The notes beneath the pieces were generated by a model. The model saw nothing but the letters and a program-made list of their open reading frames with translations. It had not been told where the DNA came from and did no database searches. Below, piece by piece: positions 1 through 11,259 of a DNA stretch of 64,000 nt; position 1 is the stretch's first letter, and each line of letters begins with the position of its first letter. Source of the DNA: Zhengitettix transpicula (lineage: Eukaryota > Arthropoda > Insecta > Orthoptera > Tetrigidae); NCBI GenBank assembly GCA_037074705.1, contig CM073590.1:214378746-214442745 (forward strand), written 5' to 3'. The position numbers and the translations under genes were made by a program.

Positions 1-403
1 TCAAATTTGGAGTTAATATTTTATCGTATTGAAATACATTAAAGAAAAATAAATATTTTCTTTAATAGACAATTTTATTATAACATTATACTGAAAGGTA
101 AATATTTAAGGTCCTATTTTCTTTATTTCAAAAATATTTCTATTGTAACCAAGTAGACAGGACTGGTTTTATTATTTATGAAAACCAGTAAAAATTATTT
201 GAATTATGTGGCATATTGTCAGACACTCTAGTTTGATGTTAAAGTATACAAACATGTCAATATGTAAATTGCACATTAATTAAATTGATTGAAATTAGTA
301 AAATTGGGAGGTACAAATATATGAAGTGTTAGATTAAAAACACAAGACAGTGACTCATTTTATATGAATTTTAAAACACTCGCGAATCCATCCATATAGT
401 AGA

Positions 404-1097
404 CTAGTTGGGTTGTCAAAATTAAACTCAGCGACATTCACAACCACGGATTTGACTCCAATCTCGATTTTTCCCGTTATTTTATATAACGTCCCTCCAC
501 CTCATCCTTAAAGGTGTTATAGAGCCAATTTTAATTAATTTTTGTGTCGCATTGTTTTTGGGTAACATCAGCTGATACGTATACTGAAAGGGGTTTCAAT
601 TAGACACAAAAATGTCTGGAGACGCTATCTAATTGACTCCGACTAATTTTCTTTCGACGAAAATATATGCCATTTTAACACGTTTGAAACTTTCCACCCC
701 GTCCTCTTCACCCCTGGGGGATAAATGCCAAGTTGAACGTCAGAATTAAACTCAGCGACATCTATAATCCCGGATTCGTCTCCGATCTCGATTGTTTTCG
801 CTTTATTTTTTATAACGCCCCTCCTCCCGCTGCCCTAAGGGTGATCCCCTCGCATGCCAAACGGGATAGAAACTATTAACAAAAAACATCGAGAGAAACA
901 CTATCAATTTAATTGACCCCGTAAACTAATTATTAGACGCAAATATTGACAGTTTTAGGAAGTTTGAAAATTTCTATCCCCGCTCATGGACGCTCATAAA
1001 CGTATCTTACCCTTCACAGTGTTTGTTTCCGGTTGGAAAGGAACACGTACACAATACACGTGCACATACAATCACTATTTTATTTATTAAAAGAAGA
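404..1097 (-). mobile_element. Non-autonomous Helitron, 694 bp
   Basis: Read on the minus strand it starts TCTTCTTTTAATAAA, preceded by A, and ends CTAG followed by T, the Helitron insertion rule. The hairpin normally found before CTAG appears deleted in this copy. Inside are two units of a ~230-290 bp direct repeat (each with AATTAAACTCAGCGACAT ... CGATCTCGATT/CCAATCTCGATT ... AACGTCCCTCC), shared with the copies at 8.7, 46.2 and 60.4 kb. No Rep or helicase coding. Confidence 0.6.
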
Positions 1098-2570
1098 TGT
1101 GTTAAAAATTTCTCTTTTAAACTAATAACTAATTCACGTGTACTTTTATCAGTGAGTCAATAAATATTATTAAAGTACCTTAAAATTATGTATAATAAAT
1201 ATATATAATTGTAACTTAACTTAAGAAAACATAGCATATTATTAGAAACACTAAGAAAGGAATAGTTCATTTTCATGGGTTACTACTTCTTATAATATTT
1301 TGTTTAAGGCCATAAATATAGGCGAATGAAAAGTAGACACGTTATAACAACATAAGAATGTCCTCTCACCTAAGCAAAATTTTGGAGGATGGAAATCCCT
1401 TCTCGCCGTGTGAAGGCAGATAGAACGCACTTATCTGGCGCAATGTTTTCTTTATTCCCTGTGCTAAGTCTGGCAAGAAAGTGATGCTAGTCATATCAGA
1501 AAATAGCATAGTTCGATTACAAAGGAAGCTCCGATTTATCTCCCAGTTTTATACGCCTATAAAAAGTATATCGTGAAACGCGAACGTCAATACGTGCGAA
1601 TGTTGACATTTATTGTAGAAAAAATAATTAAGTGAGATTCTAAATGCTACTTCGTGCAGTTTTACATTCCATAAAATGAGGGCTTTAAAGTTTATTAATT
1701 TGCCAACTATCGTTAATGAATATTAATTCTGGGCATAAGAAACTTTCTTACGCCAGTCATGTTTAATTTTGGAAATATTTTTAAAAAATGGCTTTAGTTC
1801 CTATTTTTTAGTTTGTACCCTCAATTTTACATATACATTTTAAGAATATTATATCCAATTTATATCGGAATATTTGAACTAATTTCAGAATTATTTGTAT
1901 TATTATTAGTCGATTTGCCTTTTTTCAAACATACTCGTTAAATAAACTCATTTGTTAAGACTCATATTAATTTATGCTTTCCAGTTTCCGTAGAAGCGTT
2001 GGAAAATTTGCGATTAAAAAAAATGAAATTAATAGAGCATCTTTGCGTATATTAGAAAGAATTCTTGTAATAGTGGTGCAATTATTAAATATGAAGCAGA
2101 AATAATAGCATTTAAAATGATAATGCTGTATGTTTACAAATAGAAGAATAGCTATAAAAAATTGGGGAAAAGAAACAAAAAAATGTCTCCGATACTCAGA
2201 AATTTCAAGGTTAGTTGATTAGTTGTGGCCATTACAAGCGACGTGGATTAAGTATAAATTTTGTGAACTGTTGTAATTCTGATATCAATAAGAATCAAAA
2301 CATTACATTACATATTACTTTATTCAGTTACCAGTATAGTTTCAATTGTTAGTTTTCATGTATAATTTCGCACCACAAGGAAATGTATTGACCTATAAGA
2401 ATGTGTGGGAATTTATGAAGGTTTTTAATAAAATTCAGAAGATGATGTAGAAGTCATGTGACAAAGGTATGGTATGGAAAGTAGAAATAGCGGACGTTTA
2501 TAACTAATAAGTGATTCTGTTTAACTTCATGAATTGGAAATGTAAGCGTGAGTGTCCAGGACATACTTTC
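1098..2570. other. AT-rich intergenic or intronic DNA
   Basis: About 1.5 kb with no ORF of interest, no clear repeat ends and only short A/T runs. I see nothing to annotate. Confidence 0.5.
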
Positions 2571-2587
2571 CTCATTTTCTCCTGCCT

Positions 2588-2790
2588 GGCTGTCTATTAG
2601 GAGAACGAGAAAATAAGAGACCGGAAAACGACGCTGGCAGGTGATCTCCTAGGGGCGATTGATAATGGAGTGGCAATCGATTCCTTTTCTCCTCGGTCGC
2701 AGATATTGGCTCTGGCGCAAGTTCCTTGTTATAATACCACTTTATGCTTCCCACTGCTACACTCCATCACTCAGCCACGTGCGTTCAGTG
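2588..2790 (-). repeat. SINE-like repeat F, copy 1
   Basis: The minus strand contains CGTGGCTGAGTGATGGAGTG, then GGGAAGCATAAAGTGGTATT and a block ending near GGAGATCACCTG. The same order of blocks, with substitutions and small indels, occurs on the plus strand at 47420-47612. TGGCTGAGTGATGG resembles a tRNA A box and the TCGATTG block weakly resembles a B box, so a tRNA-derived SINE is possible. The small ORF over it is incidental. Confidence 0.45.
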
Positions 2791-3200
2791 AGAGGTACAA
2801 ATCAATAACTTACATAGCACTTGCAAACATTATCGGAGACTTGGATAGAAAACTGTTTCGAAACGAGCGAATACTTTACTATAATCGATAGTTTTCTGAC
2901 CGTATGAAAAGTTTAATTTCAATTTTTTTAAAAAAAATCAGCTTACGACAGTAAGGTCAACGAGTAGCCGTAAATAAATCTCTCTCCAAGGTTGCCCTAA
3001 TTGAGGAGGTGTGACGTAAATCTTGTTATTGTAAATTACGTTTGTAAATCGAATTCGTTTGTACAAACATGTAAGTCACCTTTTTAATGGTTCCAGTTTC
3101 TACATACGAGACATGTTGTCAATAAAAAATCCTTCTCTACGGAGACAACGGATAAGTTTTTTTATTTAATCTTTAATTATTATGTACATTAAACATTTAA

Positions 3201-3487
3201 TTTTTTTAGAGTAACAGACTTTAATAGCATAGGAAGGGATTTGAAATCGAGGATGCGGAAGGGTAGAGGAAAGTAGCCAAGGGTTAAGTAGGGCCCCCGG
3301 CCTATATTTTAAGATCCTACCCGGCATTAGCCTAAAGAAATGCAGGGAAAACCCTAGAAAAACCTGCATCTGGTAGGTCGGGCATTGGGTACTTGTCCCA
3401 CGCCATTCCGATAGCGGGAGAGAAGTGTGCTGTGGGGACGCAGCATTCTCCAGGATGGTTCGCCTGCGAGAGAACAGCTCTCTCAGG
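3201..3487 (-). mobile_element. Family A retroposon, internally deleted copy
   Basis: T7 tract at the left end corresponds to the 3' A tail, so the element is on the minus strand. It matches the family from TAATAGCATAGGAAGGGATT through the ATGCAGG...CCTGCAT hairpin to CGATAGCGGGAGAG, but lacks the block after the tail and most of the segment between the GCAGCATTCTC block and the terminal CTGCGAGAGAAC hairpin. Confidence 0.75.
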
Positions 3488-4649
3488 CTTTTATTAAACA
3501 TCTCAGTTGGGGGAAGACATTTATACTTTTGGATTCATAGTTTACTAGGACTACATACGAGTCTTATCTAATAAGATTATTTTTGTATAATAAGGTATTG
3601 CAGTGAAAAAATTAAAATATAATAAAAATGTAAGGGGCTCCGTATACTACATTTTGTCGCTAATTTATGGATGGTAGATGGCTTTCTGAGAAAATTGTGG
3701 TATATGACATTAAAAATACAATATATGTGCGCCAGTTGTAGAACATATTTTGTTCCATTGAAATTGGTTTGATTCAATTTTTGTAAAAGAAAGTTGAACA
3801 GTTGGCCACTAAATCACTTACAGATTTGTTTCTGTAATAGATTCACCGTAGAGTAGTGAGGCAGTGAAACAATTGCCAGAAAAATTTACTTTTATCCGGG
3901 GACTGTAAAGTTAAATATAAACAATTTTTAAAATAATTATCACAAATAGTTATCCTTTAGAGTTATTAAATTAAATAATATCCCCAAAGCATATTGTATG
4001 ATTTAATAAACACTACACGAAACTTTGTAATTTATTTTTATTACGTTTAGTGAATACTTATAACTGAACTGAGGTTGTATATTTAAAATATATTTTTATT
4101 TCTAATAATAATTCTGAACCTTATTTCCTTATAAATGTAAAAGAATTTCTACTGAAATAGGTTACAAACGAACTCTATAGCTTTCTGAAGACCACGCTCT
4201 TATGTTTTTACATGAATATATGTAAAATGTCAGATTACGAAACGGTGTTGACACATTTAGCCAGGCGCTTAATTACGTCGACTAATTGCCCAGTAGTTTA
4301 CACGCTGCTAGACCAAAAGAACACGCCAAGATTCCAGGGTAAAGTACGCCAAAGAATTAATTATTGACCAGAGAAACTGTGATCAGCAGGCAAAGAGAAG
4401 TTGCAGGTAAAAACGGAGAAAGAAACTCTTGGCGAAATAATTCTATACGCGGATGCAATTATTTTAACTCGTATAGTGTTGAACCGACTAAATTTTTTAA
4501 TGAAAATCTCACAGGATCATTGACTTCAGTATCCACCTCAAATGTCATGCAAAAAAGTAATGAACAGTTAACGCCGATATGAATAATTACCTACTTATTT
4601 TAAATTTGTAACAGAAAATTATAGTACCGTAAATGATAATAAATGTTTC

Positions 4650-4757
4650 GCGGTTAAACACCAGGTTCAGATTTCTCGATGTTGACGTTTCTACAGCGGT
4701 AGAGAATGACCGCAGAAACGTCAACATCGAGAAATCTGAACCTGGTGCTGAACTGCG
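4650..4757. repeat. Near-perfect palindrome of repeat family E
   Basis: Two inverted arms, exact from CACCAGGTTCAG to GACGTTTCT over more than 30 bp, meet around a short centre containing CAGCGG...CCGC. The arm recurs as a single copy at 53500-53552. Each arm ends with GAAACGTC read outward, part of a hammerhead-like core, though the CTGAAGA half is missing here because the two arms are fused inside stem II. Confidence 0.8.
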
Positions 4758-5666
4758 ATAAAATTATTAATAATTTACACCGGGAAAGCTTCCATTCATT
4801 AGTCATTAATCTGGTTAGCATCAATAGTTTGAACGACAGTTAAAAACATCGGTTAATAATGAGGTTTGATGTCAGGGATAAGTTCTATTTACGTTGCTTG
4901 AAACAGACATTATTATTGGACAAATTTCCGGTGCCGTACGAGAGAAAGACGATGAAGATTTCATTCAGCGATGGACGTTTGGGTGAGCAAGGTCACGCTC
5001 GTTGGTGACAACTGGCCTTAATATTTCTCAAATAAATATAATTCAGTAGATTCAATGCACAATTATAAAACAAATCTCAAAGTTCCATGTTGAAACCTGA
5101 TCTATCTACGAAAATTCGCATGGGGATGATTTATTCCACCCTGCATGTTGTGACGAGGAAGCCGAGCCAGGGATCAACTCGACGGTCTCCCTGGAGGCAG
5201 CAATCTTCACATTATCCGGAGAAACGTCGCAGATGAGTCATTCCTGATTCATGTTGCCGCGTAGAAGCCGCGGTGAAACATTTACAGGTTTTTAGGGACA
5301 ACGCCCGGAACTGTGAGCTATAAAATTCACAAATTCAAATTTTTTTTTGGTAACATATCTTCATTCATTTCAATTCCATGCGGTAAAACTCAAATGCTCT
5401 GTTTCGGAATTGGCAAATTTCGACCAACAATACCTTTTTGAGAGATAGCCGTCGTAATTTTCTCAGTAAATTTAAAGCCGAAGTAATTTTGTGTAAATTC
5501 CTGTCATGGTAAAATTCTAAAATTTCCTGTCAATCTGCAGGCACCCAACAATTCGAAGAAAATTGGGTTATAATAATTTAAATTCAGTATATAAATCAAG
5601 TGATTGTGCAAATATATATTTTGGTTTTGAAATTGTAAATTTTGTGAATCAAAAACCTTAAGTATG

Positions 5667-6190
5667 GTTTTTTTAGGGCAACAGGTAATCCACGTTGGGC
5701 AACTTCCCTTTTATACCATAGGAAGGGATTTGAAAGGGGGATGCGGAAGGGTAGAGGAAGGTAGCCAAGCGTTACTAGGGCTCCCGGCCTATATTTTAAG
5801 GATCCTACCCGGCATTCGCCTTAAGTAATGCAGGGAAAACCCTAGAAAAACCTGCATCGGATAGGTCGGGCATTGGGTACTTGTCCCACGCCCTTCCGAT
5901 AGCGGGAGAGGAGTTTGCTGTGTGGAAGCAGCATTCCCTTCTCCGTTCCTCGACCAGTTTAGGAGGCAGCTGTCCGACTATTCCAATGGAAATAGCGGAC
6001 AACTCTTACCGTATGCCCAAGGTCTGTGACCCCGGAACATACACAGGCCAAGGTGCCTCGGCTTGTGGGAACCTTAGTTTAAAAAGCGGAGAGGAAAAGG
6101 CATACACAAAGGTAGCCCCTTCGTATCTCTCCTAAAAGGTTCTGCCTGCGAGAGAACATCGCTCTCAGGTATTTCCTGCGAGAGAATAGA
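5667..6190 (-). mobile_element. Family A retroposon, left arm of a head-to-head pair
   Basis: Poly-T at the left end, then AGGGCAACAGG and the full family order to the terminal hairpins CTGCGAGAGAAC... near 6150-6190. Nearly full length. A few small deletions near the tail remove CTACATGAGG. Lies 31 bp from an oppositely oriented copy. Confidence 0.85.
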
Positions 6191-6221
6191 TAAATTCTAT
6201 TGACGCTAAATTTCTGAGCGT

Positions 6222-6752
6222 ATCGAAACCAACAGCCTGCGAGGGATGTTCTCTCGCAGGCAGAACCTTTTAGGAGAGATACGAAGGGGCTACCTTTGGG
6301 TATGCCTTTTCCTCTCCGTTTTTGAACTAAGGTTCCCACAAGCCGAGGCACCTCGGCCTGTTCTGAGAGGTGTATGTTCCGGGGCATACGGTAAGAGTTG
6401 TCCGCTATTCCCATTGGAATAGTCGGCCAGCTGCCTCCTAAACTGGTCGAGGCACGGAGAAGGGAATGCTGCGTCCCCATAGCAAACTCCTCTCCCGCTA
6501 TCGGAAGGGCGTGGGACAAGTACCCAATGTCCGACCTACCCGATGCAGGTTTTTCTAAGGTTTTCCCTGCATTTCTTTAGGCGAATGCCGGGTAGGATCC
6601 TTAAAATATAGCCCGGGGGCCCTAGTAACCCTTGGCTACCTTCCTCCACCTTTTCGCATCCCCCCTTTCAAATCCCTTCCTATGATATTAAAGGGGAGTT
6701 GCCCTAAGTGGATTACCCTCATGTAGCCTGTTGTCCTAAGAAAAATAAAAAA
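6222..6752 (+). mobile_element. Family A retroposon with target duplication
   Basis: Plus orientation, 5' hairpin CCTGCGAG...CTCGCAGG at 6235-6259 and an A-rich tail ending at 6752. TTCTGAGCGT occurs at 6212-6221 immediately before the proposed 5' end and again at 6753-6762 after the tail: a 10-bp target-site duplication. This shows the copy inserted on its own next to the earlier one, so the large inverted repeat is two events. Confidence 0.85.
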
Positions 6753-7890
6753 TTCTGAGCGTCTTATATATCTTTTCGACTCCGTAGCAACCATTATAGT
6801 CTCTGTATTGTCGCGCCAAACAATGCTGTTCTTCATAATGTTCTAGCCTCAAAGTTACACCGCCAACAATTAAAGAAACAATTAAATAAAAAACATTTCA
6901 TTACACATTTGTAATCTCTACAACATAACCCTCCCAGACAATTGCCACCTACTAATTCCGATATTCAAATCAGCTGATAGAGACTCGCGCATCTTTATGA
7001 AGCTGCGAGCAGCTTAGAAGTTCGACGTCAGCAAAACAGCTGATTGCGGAATTGAATGTTAACGCATCAATTTTATATTTATTGCAATAAATTTGACGTT
7101 ATCGCTCTTAATCCAGACCAACATAGATCAAATATGGCCAATGGAGTATGCCAGTTTCCACTGCAGTATCTGTTGATTTAATGGCATTGGCACCAACGAG
7201 CGTGACCTTGCTCGCTCGAAATTTATGATGACTCTCTCTCAAAGAGAGAGCATTTTTCCAATCCAAAAACAGAGATTTTGAAATGTTACCGCATGGAATT
7301 GAGATGATATTTGACAAAAAAAATTTGAAATTGTGAATTTTAGATATATTATGCCATTGAAACTGCAGACAGCGATTAGATTATGTGTAATCCAAGGCGT
7401 ATTTTTTTAAAAATAATTACTAATAAAATAACGTAAAAGTGGTAGAACAGTGTTTGTGAGGACATTCAGTATTTTTTCTAGGGGTCCGGAATGTGTGGAA
7501 TATTAAACGGGGATAGAGTTTTATGAATGATTTAAAACACGCTTCAATGTTTACAAAAAAGACAGAAGTTACCGGATCGTACAGTACCAAGGATTAGTAT
7601 AATTGCCGCTAGAGTAGAAAAGTTTTCAATATATTCAAGTAATCGATACAATTTATTTCATTATAAAAGTACACGATCGATTTATTTTCTTCATTCGACT
7701 TTTAATATTGTAACGTTTGATATTCAGATATTTCATTTGATATTAATATTTATGTTAAACCTCGGCGTAAATTTAGCCTGCAATAAAATATATTCATATT
7801 AAAATGATACAAATTCTCATTCGTGTGGCAGATACATTAACAAATTTAATGTTTACAATGAACTAAAATACTTCTTTGCTGAACGCTGAT
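6753..7890. other. AT-rich DNA with a short shared segment
   Basis: Mostly featureless. At about 7188-7210 the sequence CACCAACGAGCGTGACC runs into TTGCTC; its reverse complement lies at about 4985-5007. Both can be read as SKVTLVG. This is probably a piece of an undescribed repeat; no boundaries are visible. Confidence 0.3.
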
Positions 7891-7898
7891 GATTAATC

Positions 7899-8312
7899 TC
7901 AAGTTGGAGTACATATGGGTCGCTTGAAACAAATTGGTAATTTCGCTTTGAAACGACGGCATGGATAGTGCGCAATATCCTCCAAGTGAAGTAGGGCGAC
8001 ATCTTTCCTGTTAACGGTAAATAGCGATGTATCAGATAGAAACGCCAATGCCAGGAACAGAGAGTCGGCAGGGTTAGCTACCAACTTATCCGGAAATTGT
8101 ATCTCACTAATGCAGGGAAGGCTTGGAAATGCTTTGCATAAAATATGACCGGACACAGCGAGTTTCTGTTTGTTCGCCATAGTTCGTTCATCGATGTAGC
8201 TATATTCAACGCGGAACCAGGGAAAACGGGAGGGAACGCCGGTAACTAAACCCTCTCCATGAGACAAACAGTCTAGTATATCTATACTGGAAGCATTAAC
8301 GTTTTGCTCCAT
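7899..8312 (-). CDS. Unrecognised 137-codon ORF, possible retrocopy or orphan exon
   Basis: Begins MEQNVNASSIDILDCL and ends FKRPICTPT; the frame stays open about 30 codons further upstream of the ATG. Codon composition is GC-richer and more protein-like than the AT-rich surroundings, with alternating hydrophobic stretches (ADSLFLALAFLSDTSLFTV). No domain is recognised. It is downstream of the last visible dipeptidase exon on the same strand but carries none of the expected family blocks. It may be a host-gene fragment copied here, or a transposon ORF. Confidence 0.3.
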   Translation of the reverse strand: MEQNVNASSIDILDCLSHGEGLVTGVPSRFPWFRVEYSYIDERTMANKQKLAVSGHILCKAFPSLPCISEIQFPDKLVANPADSLFLALAFLSDTSLFTVNRKDVALLHLEDIAHYPCRRFKAKLPICFKRPICTPT

Positions 8313-8679
8313 TTGTATTTCTCTGAATACAACTATTCGAAGAATAAAAAAGAGTGCTTTGTGTAAGCGAAAACTGTGTTGAAGCCTTATTCATACTTAA
8401 ATTAATTGTTCAACCGTCCAAACAAACTTTTCTTTTAAATTCAATATTTTTGAGTGAGTATTATTAAATTTCATGAAATAAAGCCATAGAAAATATTTTT
8501 TCCCCTGATTTTTATACTTGTGAAAGCTGCGTTTTAGTCTATTCTTAAATTAATTCCATAAATCTGCTATGCCCTACAACTGATTTCTCTTCGACATCAA
8601 TAATGAATATGCCTATACATATTTGTACTTGCAATTAATTTTTCTAAAATCTTAATTATACTCATCGAAATGCACAGAC

Positions 8680-9560
8680 CAATTTTCACTCTATTCTCGT
8701 TTTTTTTTGCGTTTTTGACCTAACGCCACTAAACACCCATCTCTAAAGGTGCTCCCCTCCCATGATGAAAGGGTCTGAAATTTTACACAAAATATCTGAA
8801 GAAACGCTGTCTATCTCATTACACCGAAAAATTTTCTTTCAACGAAAATATCGGCCGTTTTAACATGTTTGAAAGTTTCCACCCCTGCCCTTGCGGGTTA
8901 AACGGCAAGTTGAATGTCATAATTAAACTCAGTTGCATCCATAACCGACTCAAATCTCGGTTGTATTCGTGCTATTTTTGAGTGACGCGCCTCCACCCTA
9001 CGCATAAGGGTGCTCCCCTCCTATGCCGAATTGGGTTGAAAGTATACAAAACAACATGAGGTGAAATATTATCAATCTCATTAACCCCGCAAAATTTATT
9101 CGACGTAAATATCGGCCGTTTAACATGTTTGGAAATTTCCACCCTTGCACTTAGGAGTTAAATGGCAAATTGAATGTCATAATTAAACTCAGCGACATCC
9201 ATAACCATGGATTTACTCCAAACTCGATAGTTTTCGAGTTATATTTGGTAACGCTTTCCACTCTTACCCCTAAGTAATTATACACAAACAACGTCGGAAG
9301 ATATACCATCAATCTCATTGATCACAAATAATATTTATCCGGCGCAAATGTCGGCCGTTTGTGCATGTTTGTAAATTTCCACCCCTGCACTTGGGGGTGG
9401 CAGCCGACCTTAACCCCACAGTGTTTGTTTCCAGTTCAGAAGGAACACGTGTACGAAATTTGGTCAAATTATCTCCGCGGCTGTAGATTTATTTGTAATC
9501 GGAACGTACACACAAATATACAAATAAATATACACAGACAATCAGACTATTATTAGAAGA
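8680..9560 (-). mobile_element. Helitron relative, 3'-truncated, with three tandem internal units
   Basis: The minus strand starts TCTTCTAATAATAG preceded by A, and contains three ~220-250 bp units with TCGGCCGTTT..CATGTTTG, TTTCCACCCCTGC and AACTCAG.GACATCCATAACC landmarks. The CTAG end and its hairpin are missing; the left edge is approximate. Confidence 0.55.
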
Positions 9561-9861
9561 TTGGTGAACTTATCAGAAAATAGTGATTTCTTAATTGCAT
9601 TATCGAGTAACTCAGGTGACGTTTTCAGCTAAATTAATTTATACGTAATTATTAAATGAATTGTTTTTAGAAACGCCGGGCGTTCAAATCAATTACGAAG
9701 AATTAATTGGATTACAGTGTGTCACTCGGAGATACGTGTCCAATTTCGTTAAAAGATATACAATGGAATTAAGTTTAATTAAATCAGTTTATAGTGGAAT
9801 AAAAAATAAGATGGAAAATATGAAACAGAAAGAGTAAATACTTTAATACATTATTACTTAC

Positions 9862-9940
9862 CTTTCCGAAGTCAGTGAGTCCGGGTTGATAGCCAGTAGT
9901 CATGTTTGCGTTGTCCTGTTCGTCCAGCGAAGAGTCTGCC
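9862..9940 (-). CDS. DPEP: Membrane dipeptidase, GLTDFGK exon (last one visible)
   Basis: 79 bp, acceptor TTTTGGCAG, donor AAAG|GTAAGT. The first base completes the Trp of TPW; then ADSSLDEQDNANMTTG and YQPGLTDFGK follow. The GLTxFGK end matches the family segment just before the VVxEMNRLGM helix. NMT is a possible glycosylation sequon. Exits phase 0. I searched the remaining 9.8 kb to the left on this strand by eye for the next blocks (DLSHVS, FSHSSA, the two zinc-ligand histidines) and did not find them, so the C-terminal part probably starts outside the window. Confidence 0.92.
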
Positions 9941-10867
9941 CTGCCAAAAACAGAAACTCTTACACTTTTGAAAGTATACTTAAAGAAATTTCAGCAACTC
10001 AAGAAGTTAACGAAAAACTCAAACCTTCTGGTCTCAGTTCCGCGTTTTATTAATGTAATATTACTGAAATAACTGTTTTCATTCACATTTTTGTATAGTT
10101 TTGGAAGTAGACGTAAACATTTTCAGACTTCGTTTATTTCCTAAACCTTCAAACGGCTCACGGGGAAAATATATTACCGGACAAGCCATTGACTACATAT
10201 TTCATTTGAATGGTTTCACGTGAATATCGTCGACATGGCTACAAAATCTCATTCCACTGACCATACATTTTCACCATTACAGATTGAGATAGATCATGTG
10301 TCACTTTTTCGGCTCCAACAACACGAATTCTTCTTAGGATTGACACAAGAGACGAAACTATAGTTTAAATCCTTGCATGATAACAGTACTGATCACTTAT
10401 CCAAAATTATAGCAACATATGTATTCATGATTAATAATTTGTAAGTACAATTTATTTCAACCTAAAGGCAATAAAGAAAAAGGTGAACGTAATAAAAAAG
10501 TAACAGATTATCGTTTAAGTAATAATTAAAAACCTATAGAAAACTATAAAGCAAAAGAAAACATATTACGTGGAACGAATGAGTTTTGAGATCAGGAAAA
10601 ATTTATTCTGTCGGATTTGCCGCACATTCATTTTAACCGGGCACACTTGCATTTCATAATACGCCTTTGGAAAAATTGATCAGTAGCTGAGAATGTGTTC
10701 CAATAATTTCCTCAGAGACGTTATTGCATTCAACACTTTAATATCAAATCTTTTAATAGAAAAATATATTATGACATTTTATTTCCGCGAGATAAATTGA
10801 AGCTTTCGCGAGTTTTGAGATTCTATTTAGTTTTCTTGCTGCGACGTGACTTTAATAATAATAAGTA

Positions 10868-11250
10868 TACAGGGTGTAACAAAACTCGACGGTAGAATTT
10901 TAGGAATGGATTCCTCATATTGAGAGAATTTAACACCTTGGATCAGAAGAGATTAAAACGTCGGTATAATTTTTTTTTTAAAAAAGAAATCTTACGTATA
11001 TTCTTGGAAACTCTTGAGGTGAATGGTGCTTTTATACAATGCTTCATCAGCGCAATTCGAGTCATCACCTGGTCCAGAGGCAATTAACGGTCCCAACTCA
11101 TCCTGGGCGTTTACGGAGCCGGGATTCCCCACAAATTAAAAATCAAGCGCCGTGAAATCGTGTGGCCTTATTGACCAACGAACCAACAGACACGCAATTC
11201 CACAGACTTCGTAACAATACCTCGCATTTTTCCGTTCCTTCTTAATAGAA
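10868..11250. mobile_element. Possible DNA-transposon relic with ACAGGGTGTAACAAAA end
   Basis: ATACAGGGTGTAACAAAACT at the left resembles the terminal repeats of several insect cut-and-paste elements. On the minus strand near 11130-11160 a frame reads DFTALDF followed by a stop and FVG, loosely like the PRSPDLTPLDFFLWG block of IS630/mariner-type transposases. No matching right terminus was found. Confidence 0.3.
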
Positions 11251-11259
11251 TTGATGTCT

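Noticed and set aside
4960..5300. GC-richer stretch near 5.1 kb as a possible next dipeptidase exon
   Set aside because: Minus-strand frames contain stops and none of the DLSHVS or FSHSSA blocks; no acceptor/donor pair in the needed phase 0.
6079..6519. 146-codon minus-strand ORF beginning MSHALPIAGEEFA
   Set aside because: Entirely within a family A copy. The same peptide motifs (SHALPIAGE, SLGGSWPTIPMG) recur with frameshifts in every copy and on the other strand as SAIPIGIVGQLPPK, showing translated repeat DNA, not conserved protein.
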